The position numbers were made by a program, and so were the translations under genes. Source: an uncultured Oscillospiraceae bacterium (GTDB taxonomy: Bacteria > Bacillota > Clostridia > Oscillospirales > Oscillospiraceae). From it: a DNA stretch of 51,614 nucleotides. Shown here one piece after another: positions 6,968-15,658 of the stretch. The first letter of the stretch is position 1, and the number at the start of each line of letters is the position of its first letter. The DNA lies in assembly GCA_910577415.1 (NCBI GenBank), contig CAJTLK010000002.1:1-51614 (forward strand). The letters run 5' to 3'. The notes beneath the pieces are model-generated. The model saw nothing but the letters and a program-made list of their open reading frames with translations. It searched no databases and was not told where the DNA came from.

Positions 6968-6995
6968 GCTCCCGCCGGCTTTCGCCGGCGGGAGC
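6968..6995 (+). terminator. Hairpin after the collagen-like genes
   Basis: Perfect 12-bp stem (6968-6979/6984-6995) with loop TTTC but only a weak T run after it. It may be a partial terminator letting some transcription into the glycosyltransferase. Confidence 0.6.
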
Positions 6996-7027
6996 GATCT
7001 TATAAGGAATCGAAAGGAGAGCTTGCT

Positions 7028-8101
7028 ATGGTGAGCGTCAGCCTGTGTATGATCGTAAAGAATGAGGAGGATGTGCTGGAACGCTGTCTGGAGAGTTTGG
7101 CCGGAGCGGTGGACGAGATCATCATAGTGGACACGGGGTCTGTCGACCACACCAGGGAGATCGCCGCCCGCTTTACCGATCAAATTTTTGATTTTCCCTG
7201 GCAGGACGACTTTTCTGCTGCCCGGAACGAGTCCTTTTCCCACGCGTCGATGGACTACTGCATGTGGCTGGACGCCGACGACGTATTGCTGGAGGAGGAT
7301 CGAAACGCTTTTCTGGTCTTAAAGGAGACGCTGGACCCCACCGTCTCGGTGGTCATGGCCCCTTATCACACCGGATTTGATGAAAGCGGCCAGGTGACAT
7401 TTTCCTACTACCGGGAACGGCTCATTAAAAACCGCGCCGGGATGCGCTGGGCGGGGGCCGTCCACGAGGCCGTCACACCGGTGGGAAGCATCCAGTATGC
7501 GGAATTTGCCGTTACCCACCAAAAGACCCGCCCCTCCGACCCGGACCGGAACCTGCGCATCTACCAGGCGCAGTTGGCCGCGGGGACGACGCTGGAGCCA
7601 CGGCAGCAGTTCTACTATGGCCGGGAGCTATACTACCACCGCCGCTGGGAGGAGGCGCTGGAGGTATTTGAACGCTTCTTGTCGGAGGGACGGGGATGGG
7701 TCGAGAACAACATCGACGCCTGCTGCCATTGCGCCTACTGTCACAAGGAACTGGGACATGACCGGGAGGCACTGGCGGCGCTGCTGCGCAGCTTTGCCTA
7801 TGACTGTCCCCGGGCTGAGGTCTGCTGTGAGATCGGCCTCTGGTTTTTCCAGCGGGAGCAGTACCGCCAGGCCGCCTACTGGTACGCTCTGGCCCTGACC
7901 TGTGCCCGGGATGACCGCCGGGGCGGTTTTGTCTCCCCGGACTGCTACGGATATCTCCCCTGTATCCAGCTGTGCGTCTGCTATGACCGACTGGGGGACC
8001 CAAGCAAGGCGAAAGAGTTTAATGAACTGGCCGCTCTTTTTAAGCCGGATTCCCCGGCGGTGCTCCACAACCGGGAGATTTTTCAGACCGGTCCGTCTTA
8101 A
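7028..8101 (+). CDS. Family 2 glycosyltransferase with C-terminal TPR-like repeats
   Basis: Predicted 357-residue cytosolic enzyme transferring sugars from nucleotide-sugars. The N-terminal GT-A fold has VSLCMIVKNEEDVLERCL at residues 3-20, the EIIIVDTGSVD nucleotide-binding segment, and a DADD metal motif near residue 85. The C-terminal 150 residues contain helical repeats (FYYGRELYYHRRWEEALEVFERFL and similar) of TPR character. This form of GT2 plus TPR occurs beside collagen-like spore proteins in other Firmicutes, as SgtA does with C. difficile BclA. I therefore infer that it glycosylates the Thr residues of the two GXT proteins upstream. AAAGGAG precedes the start. Confidence 0.85.
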   Translation: MVSVSLCMIVKNEEDVLERCLESLAGAVDEIIIVDTGSVDHTREIAARFTDQIFDFPWQDDFSAARNESFSHASMDYCMWLDADDVLLEEDRNAFLVLKETLDPTVSVVMAPYHTGFDESGQVTFSYYRERLIKNRAGMRWAGAVHEAVTPVGSIQYAEFAVTHQKTRPSDPDRNLRIYQAQLAAGTTLEPRQQFYYGRELYYHRRWEEALEVFERFLSEGRGWVENNIDACCHCAYCHKELGHDREALAALLRSFAYDCPRAEVCCEIGLWFFQREQYRQAAYWYALALTCARDDRRGGFVSPDCYGYLPCIQLCVCYDRLGDPSKAKEFNELAALFKPDSPAVLHNREIFQTGPS

Positions 8102-8110
8102 CGTGTGGAA

Positions 8111-8140
8111 AGGCGCTCCCGGTGAAAGCCGGGAGCGCCT
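8111..8140. terminator. Bidirectional terminator
   Basis: Perfect 12-bp stem (8111-8122/8129-8140), loop TGAAAG, followed by TTTG. It separates the glycosyltransferase (+) from the convergent flavoprotein reductase (-). Confidence 0.85.
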
Positions 8141-8159
8141 TTGTATGCTCTGGAAAGAA

Positions 8160-10739
8160 TTATTTGCTGTCGGTGTGAGCTGCGTTGGCGGCGGTGCGCC
8201 CGGAGACGAAGATCTCCACAATGGCGTTGCCGCCCAGACGGTTGCCGCCATGGATGCCGCCGGTGACCTCCCCCGCGGCATAGAGGCCGGGGATAGGCTT
8301 ATCCTTTTCGTCCAGCACGTGACGCTGGACGTCTACGGCCAGACCGCCCATGGTGTGGTGGGTGGAGGGGGCCATGACCCGGATGCGGAGCAGCACGCCG
8401 TCCAGCTTGTAGGTGTCGGGAAGATACTTTCCGTGCCCGTCGGTCTCGGCGTAGCCCACTATCTTGGTGGGATTTTCCTTCTTGATCTCCGGCGGCTCCT
8501 CTCCAGCCATGACGGCTCTATCATAGGCTTCAATGGTCTCGTAGATGACCTTGGGGTCGGCCTTCATGCCAAACTCGTCCAGGACCTTTTGTAGCTCGTC
8601 AGGGCCGGTGCAGAAATAGACCCGCCCGTCGATCTGGGTCTTGCCGGTGGTGGCGCCCTCTTCCACGCCGGGGCGGACATAGGTGTCGTAGGGATAGGGG
8701 AAGCCCACTACCGTGTCGGCGTTGGAGAACTCCAGGAAGACGCCCTGGGTGCCGTTGACCTCGATGCCGTGAGTAAGCTCACCCAGGCTCAGCACGTCCC
8801 GCTCTGCGGCCTCGTTGACAAAACGCTTGCCGGTGGTGGGATCGATATAGGCGGCATAATTGCCCGCGCCGAAGGCCAGGTTGCCGTTGTCGATCCAGGC
8901 AATGGGCATGAGCTGAGTCCAGCCCTCGCCCACAGTGGCGGCCCCCACGTCCTGGCCCATGCGGATGCCGTCGCCCTGAAGGCTGCTGCGGTTGGTGGTC
9001 TTGGTGGAGGCGGTAAGGAACTTGGCGTCCCAATATTGGTTGGTCTCCATGACCTTGGAGATATTGGCGGCATAGCCGCCGGTGGCCAGGATGACGCCCT
9101 TGTTGGCCCAGGCGGTAACGGGAGTGCCGTCATACTGGACGGCCTTCACGCCGGTGACATTGCCCCCATCCACCATCAGGTCGGTGGCGGTGGCACGGGT
9201 CATGATCTGGTTTTCCTTAGCGGTGGGAGAGGTTTCCAGCACAGTCTTGCGGGTAGTGGCAAAGTAGGTGCCATATTGGGCGGGGACGTCCATGGCACCG
9301 TCGCCGTCCATATCGCCGCCGGAGAAGGAGTTTTCCCGCCACCACAAAGCGCCGATGAGGGTGGACTGGTCGGCGTCGTTGAACATGGCGCCCTGGTCCT
9401 GGAGCCAGGATTTCAGCTCCTGGCCGTCCTGAATGAATTGCTTGACCAGGTCCACATCGCCGTAGATCCATTCGGTCTTGTCAGCACTCTGGCGCAAGCC
9501 GCCATAATAGGTCTGGAAGATATGGAGGTTTACAGTGGAGAACAGAGGCAACTCGGTCTCGGCCCTGCCGGAGCGCAGCTTAGGTTCGGCCCAATCCAGG
9601 TAGGCTTTGATCTCCTGCTTCAGCGCCTGGAGGGTGGGCAAAAAGTCGGCGTGAACGCCGTGCTTGCTCAACTCCTCAATATCTCCGGCCACGTACTCAT
9701 GGGTCTTATAAAATTCCTCGTCAAAGGGTGCCTCGGACCAGTTGGCAATGGTGCGCAGGGTGGCGATGGAGCCGCCGCCGGCCTTGACCTTGTCATAGGT
9801 TTGGCCCTTATATTCTCCGGTGGTGGCGTTGGGGTTTTGGGGGTCCCAGCATAGGTAAGGCATGACGGATTGGAACGCGCCGCCCGAGACCAGGGTGTTG
9901 CCGCCGATCTCGGCATTGGTCTCGATGACCAGGACAGTATCGCCGTTCTGGGCGGCCTGGGCGGCAGCTCCCATGCCGGCGCCACCGGCGCCGACGATCA
10001 CCACATCCCACTCACCCTCTACGGGGGCCTGGGCTTCATGCTTCACGGTATTTCTTTTAAAGGCGTCCAGGTTGGTGGCCTTGGCCTGGGTGGCGGCGTC
10101 GTTGAGAGCGTCCTTCACTGCGCGGCTGGTAAAGGTGGCGCCTGAGACGGCGTCCACACCTGAGCCGGTAGCCGCTATGGCGTCGGCAAACAGGATGGGG
10201 TAGGCGCTGTCGCCCACATGTCCGGTCTCGCCGGAGGTCTTTACCTGAATGTCGGTGAGCTTGTCGTCGGAGAAGGTCACGTCCAGCTCCACAGGGCCGT
10301 TGTAGCCCATAGCTTTGCCGGTATAGGTACCGGCGGTGAAGCGCAGCGGCTCCTTAGAACCGCCGGCCTCACCTTTGGCCTGGGCGATGGCCGCGGCAGC
10401 GGCCTCCTTCACGCCGTTGGAGGTGATGGTGGCGCCGGAGACGCCGTCAATGTTGGCACCCTTGGCCTTGACCTGTTCGGCCAGCTCATCCAAGGCCGCG
10501 CCGCCCACGGTGGGGGTCTCCTTATCGCCGGTGATCTTCACATCGGTAATGGCATTGGCGTCCACGGTAAGCTCTACCGTCACGGTCCCGCCGTAGCCCT
10601 GGCCCTCGCCGGTATAGCTGCCGGGGGTGTACGTTCCCGCCGTGCCGCTGGGACCGGGAGTGGGCTGGGACTTACCTCCGCAGGCGGTGAGAGAAAGGGC
10701 CATGACAAGAGTGAGAGCGAGCAGGGACTTTCGCTTCAT
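8160..10739 (-). CDS. Secreted FMN/FAD fumarate (urocanate) reductase-like lipoprotein
   Basis: 859 residues. A lipoprotein signal ends at LTAC (Cys20). Two FMN-binding domains follow (about 35-118 and 130-212), each with the SGAT flavinylation motif (Thr104, Thr202) that ApbE-type transferases modify. A FAD-binding fumarate-reductase domain begins with VVIVGAGGAG near 247 and has late motifs HHTMGG and GLYAAGEVTGGIHG. The enzyme should sit outside the membrane and reduce an enoate (fumarate, urocanate or a related acid) as an electron sink; the actual substrate is unknown. A duplicated FMN domain suggests two covalent flavins in a relay. AGGAGG precedes the start. No ApbE gene is in the window. 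Confidence 0.9.
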   Translation of the reverse strand: MKRKSLLALTLVMALSLTACGGKSQPTPGPSGTAGTYTPGSYTGEGQGYGGTVTVELTVDANAITDVKITGDKETPTVGGAALDELAEQVKAKGANIDGVSGATITSNGVKEAAAAAIAQAKGEAGGSKEPLRFTAGTYTGKAMGYNGPVELDVTFSDDKLTDIQVKTSGETGHVGDSAYPILFADAIAATGSGVDAVSGATFTSRAVKDALNDAATQAKATNLDAFKRNTVKHEAQAPVEGEWDVVIVGAGGAGMGAAAQAAQNGDTVLVIETNAEIGGNTLVSGGAFQSVMPYLCWDPQNPNATTGEYKGQTYDKVKAGGGSIATLRTIANWSEAPFDEEFYKTHEYVAGDIEELSKHGVHADFLPTLQALKQEIKAYLDWAEPKLRSGRAETELPLFSTVNLHIFQTYYGGLRQSADKTEWIYGDVDLVKQFIQDGQELKSWLQDQGAMFNDADQSTLIGALWWRENSFSGGDMDGDGAMDVPAQYGTYFATTRKTVLETSPTAKENQIMTRATATDLMVDGGNVTGVKAVQYDGTPVTAWANKGVILATGGYAANISKVMETNQYWDAKFLTASTKTTNRSSLQGDGIRMGQDVGAATVGEGWTQLMPIAWIDNGNLAFGAGNYAAYIDPTTGKRFVNEAAERDVLSLGELTHGIEVNGTQGVFLEFSNADTVVGFPYPYDTYVRPGVEEGATTGKTQIDGRVYFCTGPDELQKVLDEFGMKADPKVIYETIEAYDRAVMAGEEPPEIKKENPTKIVGYAETDGHGKYLPDTYKLDGVLLRIRVMAPSTHHTMGGLAVDVQRHVLDEKDKPIPGLYAAGEVTGGIHGGNRLGGNAIVEIFVSGRTAANAAHTDSK

Positions 10740-10824
10740 GATGGTTCCTCCTAAAAAACGCGTAAAATTTTGGCAGTGGTGCCGGGAAAAGTATTCCCCT
10801 AAAAGCGTTTTCTATTCCGGTAAG

Positions 10825-11754
10825 TCACCGCTGGATGGACATGGCCATGCGGCGGTAGGTGTGGCGGATGCCCTTGATGGCGACGGAGTAGGCGGTAATG
10901 TTCTCCGGGGCGGAGACGCCGTTGAAGCCGGAATCCCCCAGGTGGTGCATATCGGTGCCCGTCATCTTGCACATCAGGGCGATGCGTTTGATGGTCTCCA
11001 CATCGGCGCCCTCCTGTGAGGTGCCGATGGCGGTGAGGGTGAGCTTGCCCAGGGAATGGGCGTAGCTCACCAGCTCCTTAATATATTCCATGGTGATACC
11101 GGGCACCGTCCCTGGCGCGGGGAGGAGGATGATATCGGCGCCCGCGTCGGCGAAGGCTTTTACATCCCGTTTGGTGACGATATTCTCCCCGGCCTCCTTG
11201 ATGGAGCCGGAGGCGTGCATCTTGCCCGCGGCCAGGATGAGCCTGTCGCCCAGCTCCTTGCGGTAGAGCTTCAGAGTGTCGGTAATGGCCTTGTTGGTGA
11301 CGCCGACGCCGGGGTTGCCGGTGAGAAGGATAAAGCTTACTCCCATGTCCGCTGCCTTTTTGGCGTTTTCCAGGGTGGCTCTTCGCCCGGGAGAAAGGGT
11401 CCAGAGGGTGTCCATCACCGGACCGTCCACGCCTTGCTCCACCGGCTCCAGGTTGATACCCACCGGACGGCCAGTGAGACGGCGAAGCTCCCGGATGGTA
11501 TCCTCCTTTTTCACCGGGGGCAGACCCTGGATCACAGGCTCGTCCACGTCGAAGATGTTCAGCAGCAGCACGTCCGCCCCCATGGCGGCGGCCAGCTCGG
11601 CGTTGGTGAGGTCGGTGGACAGCAGGGGAGTGCCCCGGCCAATGGTCTCACAGGCCAGGACCCGGCCCTCGGAGGCCTCAATGGCATAGAGCAGTTCTTC
11701 TTTGGTCATCTTTGCGAAGTCGGAAGCGGTGCAATCCAAAAGACGTTTGGACAT
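10825..11754 (-). CDS. Uncharacterised conserved TIM-barrel-like protein (possibly DUF7916)
   Basis: 309 residues, with no signal peptide or membrane segment. Alternating beta/alpha segments such as GADVLLLNIFDVDEP, FILLTGNPGVGV, RLILAAGKMHASG and ADIILLPAPGTVPG suggest a TIM barrel; the GADIILL and GKLTLTAIGTSQEG segments fit phosphate-binding ends. I recall similar proteins under DUF7916, but this is not certain, and no reaction can be assigned. It starts 13 bp after the SufB-like gene ends and is probably co-transcribed with the Fe-S genes. A SAM or Fe-S link is not visible: it has only a few scattered cysteines. Confidence 0.65.
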   Translation of the reverse strand: MSKRLLDCTASDFAKMTKEELLYAIEASEGRVLACETIGRGTPLLSTDLTNAELAAAMGADVLLLNIFDVDEPVIQGLPPVKKEDTIRELRRLTGRPVGINLEPVEQGVDGPVMDTLWTLSPGRRATLENAKKAADMGVSFILLTGNPGVGVTNKAITDTLKLYRKELGDRLILAAGKMHASGSIKEAGENIVTKRDVKAFADAGADIILLPAPGTVPGITMEYIKELVSYAHSLGKLTLTAIGTSQEGADVETIKRIALMCKMTGTDMHHLGDSGFNGVSAPENITAYSVAIKGIRHTYRRMAMSIQR

Positions 11755-11767
11755 TGAGATGCTCCTT

Positions 11768-12685
11768 TCAGTTCAAAAAACCTTCCAGAATTTGTTCCTC
11801 GGCCTCTTCCTCGGTGAGGCCCAGGGTCATCAGCTTCAGAATTTGATCGCCCGCGATGCGTCCGATGGCCGCCTCGTGGATGAGCTGGGCGTCTACGCTC
11901 TGGGCGTCGATGGCGGGGATGGACTTGATCTTGGCCTCATCCATGATGATGGAGTCGCACTGGACATGGCCGAAGCACTTGGCCTTGCCCGTCATACAGG
12001 GGCGGAAGACCTGGATGGAGGTCCCTTTCGCCACCGAGCGGGAGACCACCCGCCCCGTGGCGTCGTCGCCTAAAAGAATGATCTCCACATTGGATTCGGC
12101 CTTCTGACTGCCGTCGGTGAGGAGCTTTTCATTGATGACGCACTCTCCGCCGGGTCCCACCTCCACTATTGTGTCCCGAAGGGTGGAATCTACCCCGCGA
12201 ATTTGGGTCATTTCCATAGTGACAGAGCCGCCCTCTTCAATGTAGACCTCGGTGCGGGGGTTGAGGATATTCTCTCCGGTGCCGGGACCTTCGCCGTAGT
12301 GGCGCTCTACGTAACGGACCTTGGCGTTCTTGCCTACGTGGAAGACGTGGATGCCGTCGTGCTGGCTGGTCTCGCAGCCGGTGTTGTGGATGCCGCAGCC
12401 CGCCACGATGTCCACATCGGCCCCCTCGCCGATGTAGAAGTCGTTATACACTACGTCGGTGAGACCGGACATGCTCAGTACCACGGGAATGTGGACGCTC
12501 TCGCCCCTGGTAAAGGGCTTGACGATGATGTCGATGCCCGGCTTGTCGGTCTTGGAGACAATGTCGATGTTGGCCGTGACCTGGCGGCTGTCCAGACCGC
12601 CGTTGAGGCGGAAGTTATATGCTCCCTGGGGAGTTTTCTCCAGGTCGGCGATCTCCTTGAGTATTTTCCACTCAGTCTTATCCAT
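11768..12685 (-). CDS. sufB: SufB/SufD-like Fe-S assembly scaffold (minimal SMS/Suf system)
   Basis: 305 residues, shorter than classical SufB (about 470), matching the compact SufB-like partner of the minimal two-gene SMS (SmsCB) system of anaerobes. The core beta-helix pattern (VYNDFYIGEGADVDIVAGCGIHN, TEVYIEEGGSVTMEMTQIRG) and the C-terminal FRPCMTG...CFGHVQCDSIIMDEA segment with candidate cluster-ligand cysteines are present. Near the C-terminus SVDAQLIHEAAIGRI matches the conserved SufB/D end. The partner ATPase SufC lies 3 bp upstream. No SufS desulfurase or SufU is in the window. sufB could equally be named smsB. Confidence 0.88.
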   Translation of the reverse strand: MDKTEWKILKEIADLEKTPQGAYNFRLNGGLDSRQVTANIDIVSKTDKPGIDIIVKPFTRGESVHIPVVLSMSGLTDVVYNDFYIGEGADVDIVAGCGIHNTGCETSQHDGIHVFHVGKNAKVRYVERHYGEGPGTGENILNPRTEVYIEEGGSVTMEMTQIRGVDSTLRDTIVEVGPGGECVINEKLLTDGSQKAESNVEIILLGDDATGRVVSRSVAKGTSIQVFRPCMTGKAKCFGHVQCDSIIMDEAKIKSIPAIDAQSVDAQLIHEAAIGRIAGDQILKLMTLGLTEEEAEEQILEGFLN

Positions 12686-12688
12686 CTC

Positions 12689-13420
12689 TCACGCCTCCTT
12701 CATATAGCCGCAGCCGGGCAGGGTGCGGGCCATGATCTGGGGGAAGACCTCTTCCCGGGGGCCGTGTTTGGCAACCGTGCCCTTTTCAATAACTACGATC
12801 TCATCGGCCAGGTTGATGATGCGCTCCTGGTGGGAGATGATAAGGAGGGTGGCCTTCCGTTTTTGGTGAATGCGTTCAAAGGTCTCGGTGAGCTTGGCAA
12901 AGGACCACAGGTCGATGCCCGCCTCCGGCTCGTCAAAGATCATCAGCCCTGACCCCCGGGCCAGGATGGTGGCGATCTCAATGCGCTTGACCTCGCCGCC
13001 GGAGAGAGAGGAGTCCACCTCCCGGTCAATGTAGTCGTCGGCACACAGGCCCACCTGGGTCAGGTAGCGGCAGCCCTCGCCGGGGGAGAGGTCGGCCTTC
13101 CCCGCCGCCAGGGCGATAAGGTCCTTCACCTTCAGCCCCTTGAACCGGGGGGGCTGCTGGAAGCCGTAGCTCACCCCGGCCTTGGCCCGTTCGGTGATGG
13201 AGAGGCCGGTGAGGTCCTGCCCGTTCCAGCGGATGGAGCCACCGGTTGGCTGGTTCAGTCCCATAATGGTCCGGGCCAGAGTGGTCTTGCCTCCGCCGTT
13301 GGGGCCGGTGATGACCACTAATTTCCCGTCGTCCACAGTGAGGGAGACGTCCCGGAGGATGTCCAGCTCCTCGCCGTTTTCGGCGGTGACGTCATAGCGC
13401 AGATGGCTGATCTCTAACAT
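12689..13420 (-). CDS. sufC: SufC-like Fe-S assembly ATPase
   Basis: 243 residues, cytosolic ABC-type ATPase that drives cluster assembly with the SufB-like scaffold. Walker A is GPNGGGKTT (39-47), the signature is SLSGGEVKR, Walker B is LMIFDEPEAGID, and the switch histidine is in LLIISHQER. SufC-specific features include GVSYGFQQPPRFKG. It is the first gene of the operon sufC-sufB-uncharacterised protein. It has AAAGGAG before the start and a promoter 46-74 bp upstream. Confidence 0.93.
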   Translation of the reverse strand: MLEISHLRYDVTAENGEELDILRDVSLTVDDGKLVVITGPNGGGKTTLARTIMGLNQPTGGSIRWNGQDLTGLSITERAKAGVSYGFQQPPRFKGLKVKDLIALAAGKADLSPGEGCRYLTQVGLCADDYIDREVDSSLSGGEVKRIEIATILARGSGLMIFDEPEAGIDLWSFAKLTETFERIHQKRKATLLIISHQERIINLADEIVVIEKGTVAKHGPREEVFPQIMARTLPGCGYMKEA

Positions 13421-13465
13421 ATATCTCTTACTCCTTTGTTAAGAGGGATTTCCTACTGAAACGGT

Positions 13466-13494
13466 ATTCTATCACGAATGGGGGAAAATATCAA
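13466..13494 (-). promoter_or_regulatory. Promoter of the sufCB operon
   Basis: On the minus strand TTGATA (13494-13489), 17-bp spacer, TAGAAT (13471-13466), about 46 bp before the sufC start. I see no clear IscR- or Fur-type operator. Confidence 0.7.
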
Positions 13495-13553
13495 TAGAAA
13501 AGGGAAATATCCTCAGCGGCGGGTATTCAAGCGGCCCTGAAGCACAGCCGACA

Positions 13554-13582
13554 TTGAATTCTACCCACATATTTGCTATACT
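13554..13582 (+). promoter_or_regulatory. Promoter of the SDR reductase gene
   Basis: TTGAAT (13554-13559), 17-bp spacer, TATACT (13577-13582), 22 bp before the start codon. Confidence 0.75.
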
Positions 13583-13604
13583 ACCGTAAAAAGGAGGGGG
13601 TCGG

Positions 13605-14321
13605 ATGAAAACCGCGCTTATTACCGGAGGAAGCCGGGGGATCGGGGCCGCCGTCGCCAAACGTCTTGCGGCAGAGGGCTGCAGGGTGGCCGTCTGCTAC
13701 AGGGAAAACGCCGAAGCCGCTGCCGCCGTGGCGAAAGAGGTGGACGGCGCCGCCCTTTGCTGCGATGTGTCAGACCCGGTCCAGGTGAGGAAAATGGTTG
13801 ACACTGTGTTAGAAAAATTTTGTCAACTTGACATTTTGGTGTGCAACGCTGGGGTGGCATGGCAGGGACTGACACAAGATATGGGGGATACCGACTACCG
13901 CCGTATCATGGGGACCGATCTGGACGGGGTCTTCTACTGCTGTCGGGCGGTGCTGCCCCGCATGATCGCCCGGAAATATGGGCGCATCGTCACCCTTTCC
14001 TCCATGTGGGGACAGGTGGGCGGCTCTTGTGAGGCAGCCTATTCCGCCGCCAAGGCCGGGGTCATTGGACTGACCCGCGCCCTGGCAAAGGAGGTGGGGC
14101 CGTCAGGCATCACGGTGAACTGCATTGCCCCCGGCGTCATTGACACAGAAATGAACCAACACCTTGGCCCACAGGCTCTTCGTGAACTAGCTGACGAGAC
14201 TCCCTTGGGCCGGTTGGGCACAGCGGAGGACGTGGCGGAGTGCGTGGCGTATCTCTGCTCTCCCGGCGCGGGCTTTCTCACCGGGCAGGTATTGGCCCCC
14301 AACGGTGGGTTGGTGGTTTAA
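13605..14321 (+). CDS. Short-chain dehydrogenase/reductase (FabG-like)
   Basis: 238 residues, a classical SDR. The NAD(P)-binding glycine motif GGSRGIG is at residues 8-14, the NAG motif is in LVCNAGVAW, and catalytic Ser (SSMWG), Tyr and Lys (YSAAK) are present. The C-terminus LTGQVLAPNGGLVV matches 3-oxoacyl-ACP reductase FabG and related enzymes. It stands alone between promoters, not in a fatty-acid synthesis cluster, so it could be a second FabG or a reductase of another 3-keto substrate. AAGGAGG precedes the start. Confidence 0.85.
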   Translation: MKTALITGGSRGIGAAVAKRLAAEGCRVAVCYRENAEAAAAVAKEVDGAALCCDVSDPVQVRKMVDTVLEKFCQLDILVCNAGVAWQGLTQDMGDTDYRRIMGTDLDGVFYCCRAVLPRMIARKYGRIVTLSSMWGQVGGSCEAAYSAAKAGVIGLTRALAKEVGPSGITVNCIAPGVIDTEMNQHLGPQALRELADETPLGRLGTAEDVAECVAYLCSPGAGFLTGQVLAPNGGLVV

Positions 14322-14385
14322 GCCCTTTTCGCCATTTTTCACAAAACCGCTGCCTTTGGTTTGTGGACATTATGGAAAACGACGG

Positions 14386-14414
14386 TTGACAATCCGCGCT
14401 GTCGCTCGTATAAT
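14386..14414 (+). promoter_or_regulatory. Strong promoter of the liv transporter operon
   Basis: TTGACA (14386-14391), 17-bp spacer, TATAAT (14409-14414): both boxes match consensus. The promoter is bracketed by GTTGAC (14385-14390) and GTCAAC (14415-14420), an inverted repeat that could be an operator. Confidence 0.85.
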
Positions 14415-14438
14415 GTCAACAACCTTAAAGGAGGTTGA

Positions 14439-15629
14439 ATGAAAATGAAAAAGTTTCTTGCTCTTACTATGGCCGCGGTGATGTCCGTGAGCCTGCTGGC
14501 CGGCTGCGGCGGCAACAAGGATTCCGGTAAGCTGAAGATCGGTGGGGCCGGTCCTCTGACCGGCGGCGCCGCCATTTACGGCAATGCCGCCAAGAACGGC
14601 GCCACCATCGCCGCCGAGGAGATCAACGCCGCCAATCCCAATGGCCTTCAGATCGAGCTGCGTTACGAGGACGACACCCACGATCCCGAGAAGAGCGTCA
14701 ACGCCTATAACACCCTGAAGGGCTGGGGCATGCAGGTCTTCCTGGGCAGCGTGACCTCCGCCCCCGGCGTGGCCACCTCTGTGGAGGCCAACGCCGACCA
14801 CATGTTCTACCTGACCCCCTCTGCCTCCTCCACCGACGTGCTGGGTGGCGTGGTCAACCCCCTCACCGGCACCGTGGATGTGGAGCGCAAGGACACCATC
14901 TTCCAGATGTGCTTCGTGGACCCCAACCAGGGTTCCGCCTCCGCCCAGTACATTTTCGACCAGAAGCTGGGCGACAAGATCGCCGTCATCTATAAAAACG
15001 ACGACGTTTACTCCACCGGCGTGTTCAACAGCTTTGACGCCAAGGCCAAGGAGCTGGGGCTGAACGTGGTGAGCGTCACCACCTTCACCGAGGACACACA
15101 GACCGATTTCTCCGTGCAGATCAATGACGCCAAGGCCGCCGGCGCCGACCTGCTGTTCCTGCCCATGTACTATCAGCCCGCCTCCCTCATCCTGGCCCAG
15201 AGCGCGGCTGCCGGCTTCGCCCCCAAGTACTTCGGCATCGACGGCATGGACGGCATCCTGACCCTGGAGGGCTTCGACACCTCCCTGGCCGAGGGCGTCA
15301 TGCTCCTGACCCCCTTCAACGCCGACTCTGAGGACGCCGCCACCAAGTCCTTCGTGGAGAAGTACCAGGCCGCCTACGGCGATGCGCCCAACCAGTTCGC
15401 CGCCGACGCCTATGACTGCGTCTACGCCATTTATCAGGCCGCCACCAAGACCGGCGTTACCGCCGACATGAGCGCCAGCGATATCTGCGACAAGCTCGTG
15501 GCTGAGTTCACCTCCATGACCTTTAACGGCCTCACCGGCGAGGGCATGACCTGGGCCGCCGACGGCACCGTCACCAAGTCCCCCAAGGGCATGGTCATCA
15601 AGGACGGCGCCTACGTGGGTATGGATTAA
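14439..15629 (+). CDS. livJ: Branched-chain amino-acid ABC transporter substrate-binding lipoprotein
   Basis: 396 residues. The signal peptide ends at lipobox LAGC (Cys23), tethering the protein to the outer face of the membrane. The mature part is a type-I periplasmic-binding fold (IGGAGPLTGGAAIYGNAAKNGA at the start; VAVIYKND-like and GADLLFLPMYYQPA lobes). LivJ/LivK-family binders take Leu/Ile/Val or related amino acids; specificity is not readable here. It heads livJHMGF and is followed by a hairpin that probably lowers expression of the downstream genes, matching the usual excess of binding protein. GGAGG precedes the start. Confidence 0.92.
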   Translation: MKMKKFLALTMAAVMSVSLLAGCGGNKDSGKLKIGGAGPLTGGAAIYGNAAKNGATIAAEEINAANPNGLQIELRYEDDTHDPEKSVNAYNTLKGWGMQVFLGSVTSAPGVATSVEANADHMFYLTPSASSTDVLGGVVNPLTGTVDVERKDTIFQMCFVDPNQGSASAQYIFDQKLGDKIAVIYKNDDVYSTGVFNSFDAKAKELGLNVVSVTTFTEDTQTDFSVQINDAKAAGADLLFLPMYYQPASLILAQSAAAGFAPKYFGIDGMDGILTLEGFDTSLAEGVMLLTPFNADSEDAATKSFVEKYQAAYGDAPNQFAADAYDCVYAIYQAATKTGVTADMSASDICDKLVAEFTSMTFNGLTGEGMTWAADGTVTKSPKGMVIKDGAYVGMD

Positions 15630-15658
15630 TTATAAAGATCCTGTTACGCTTGGAAGAC

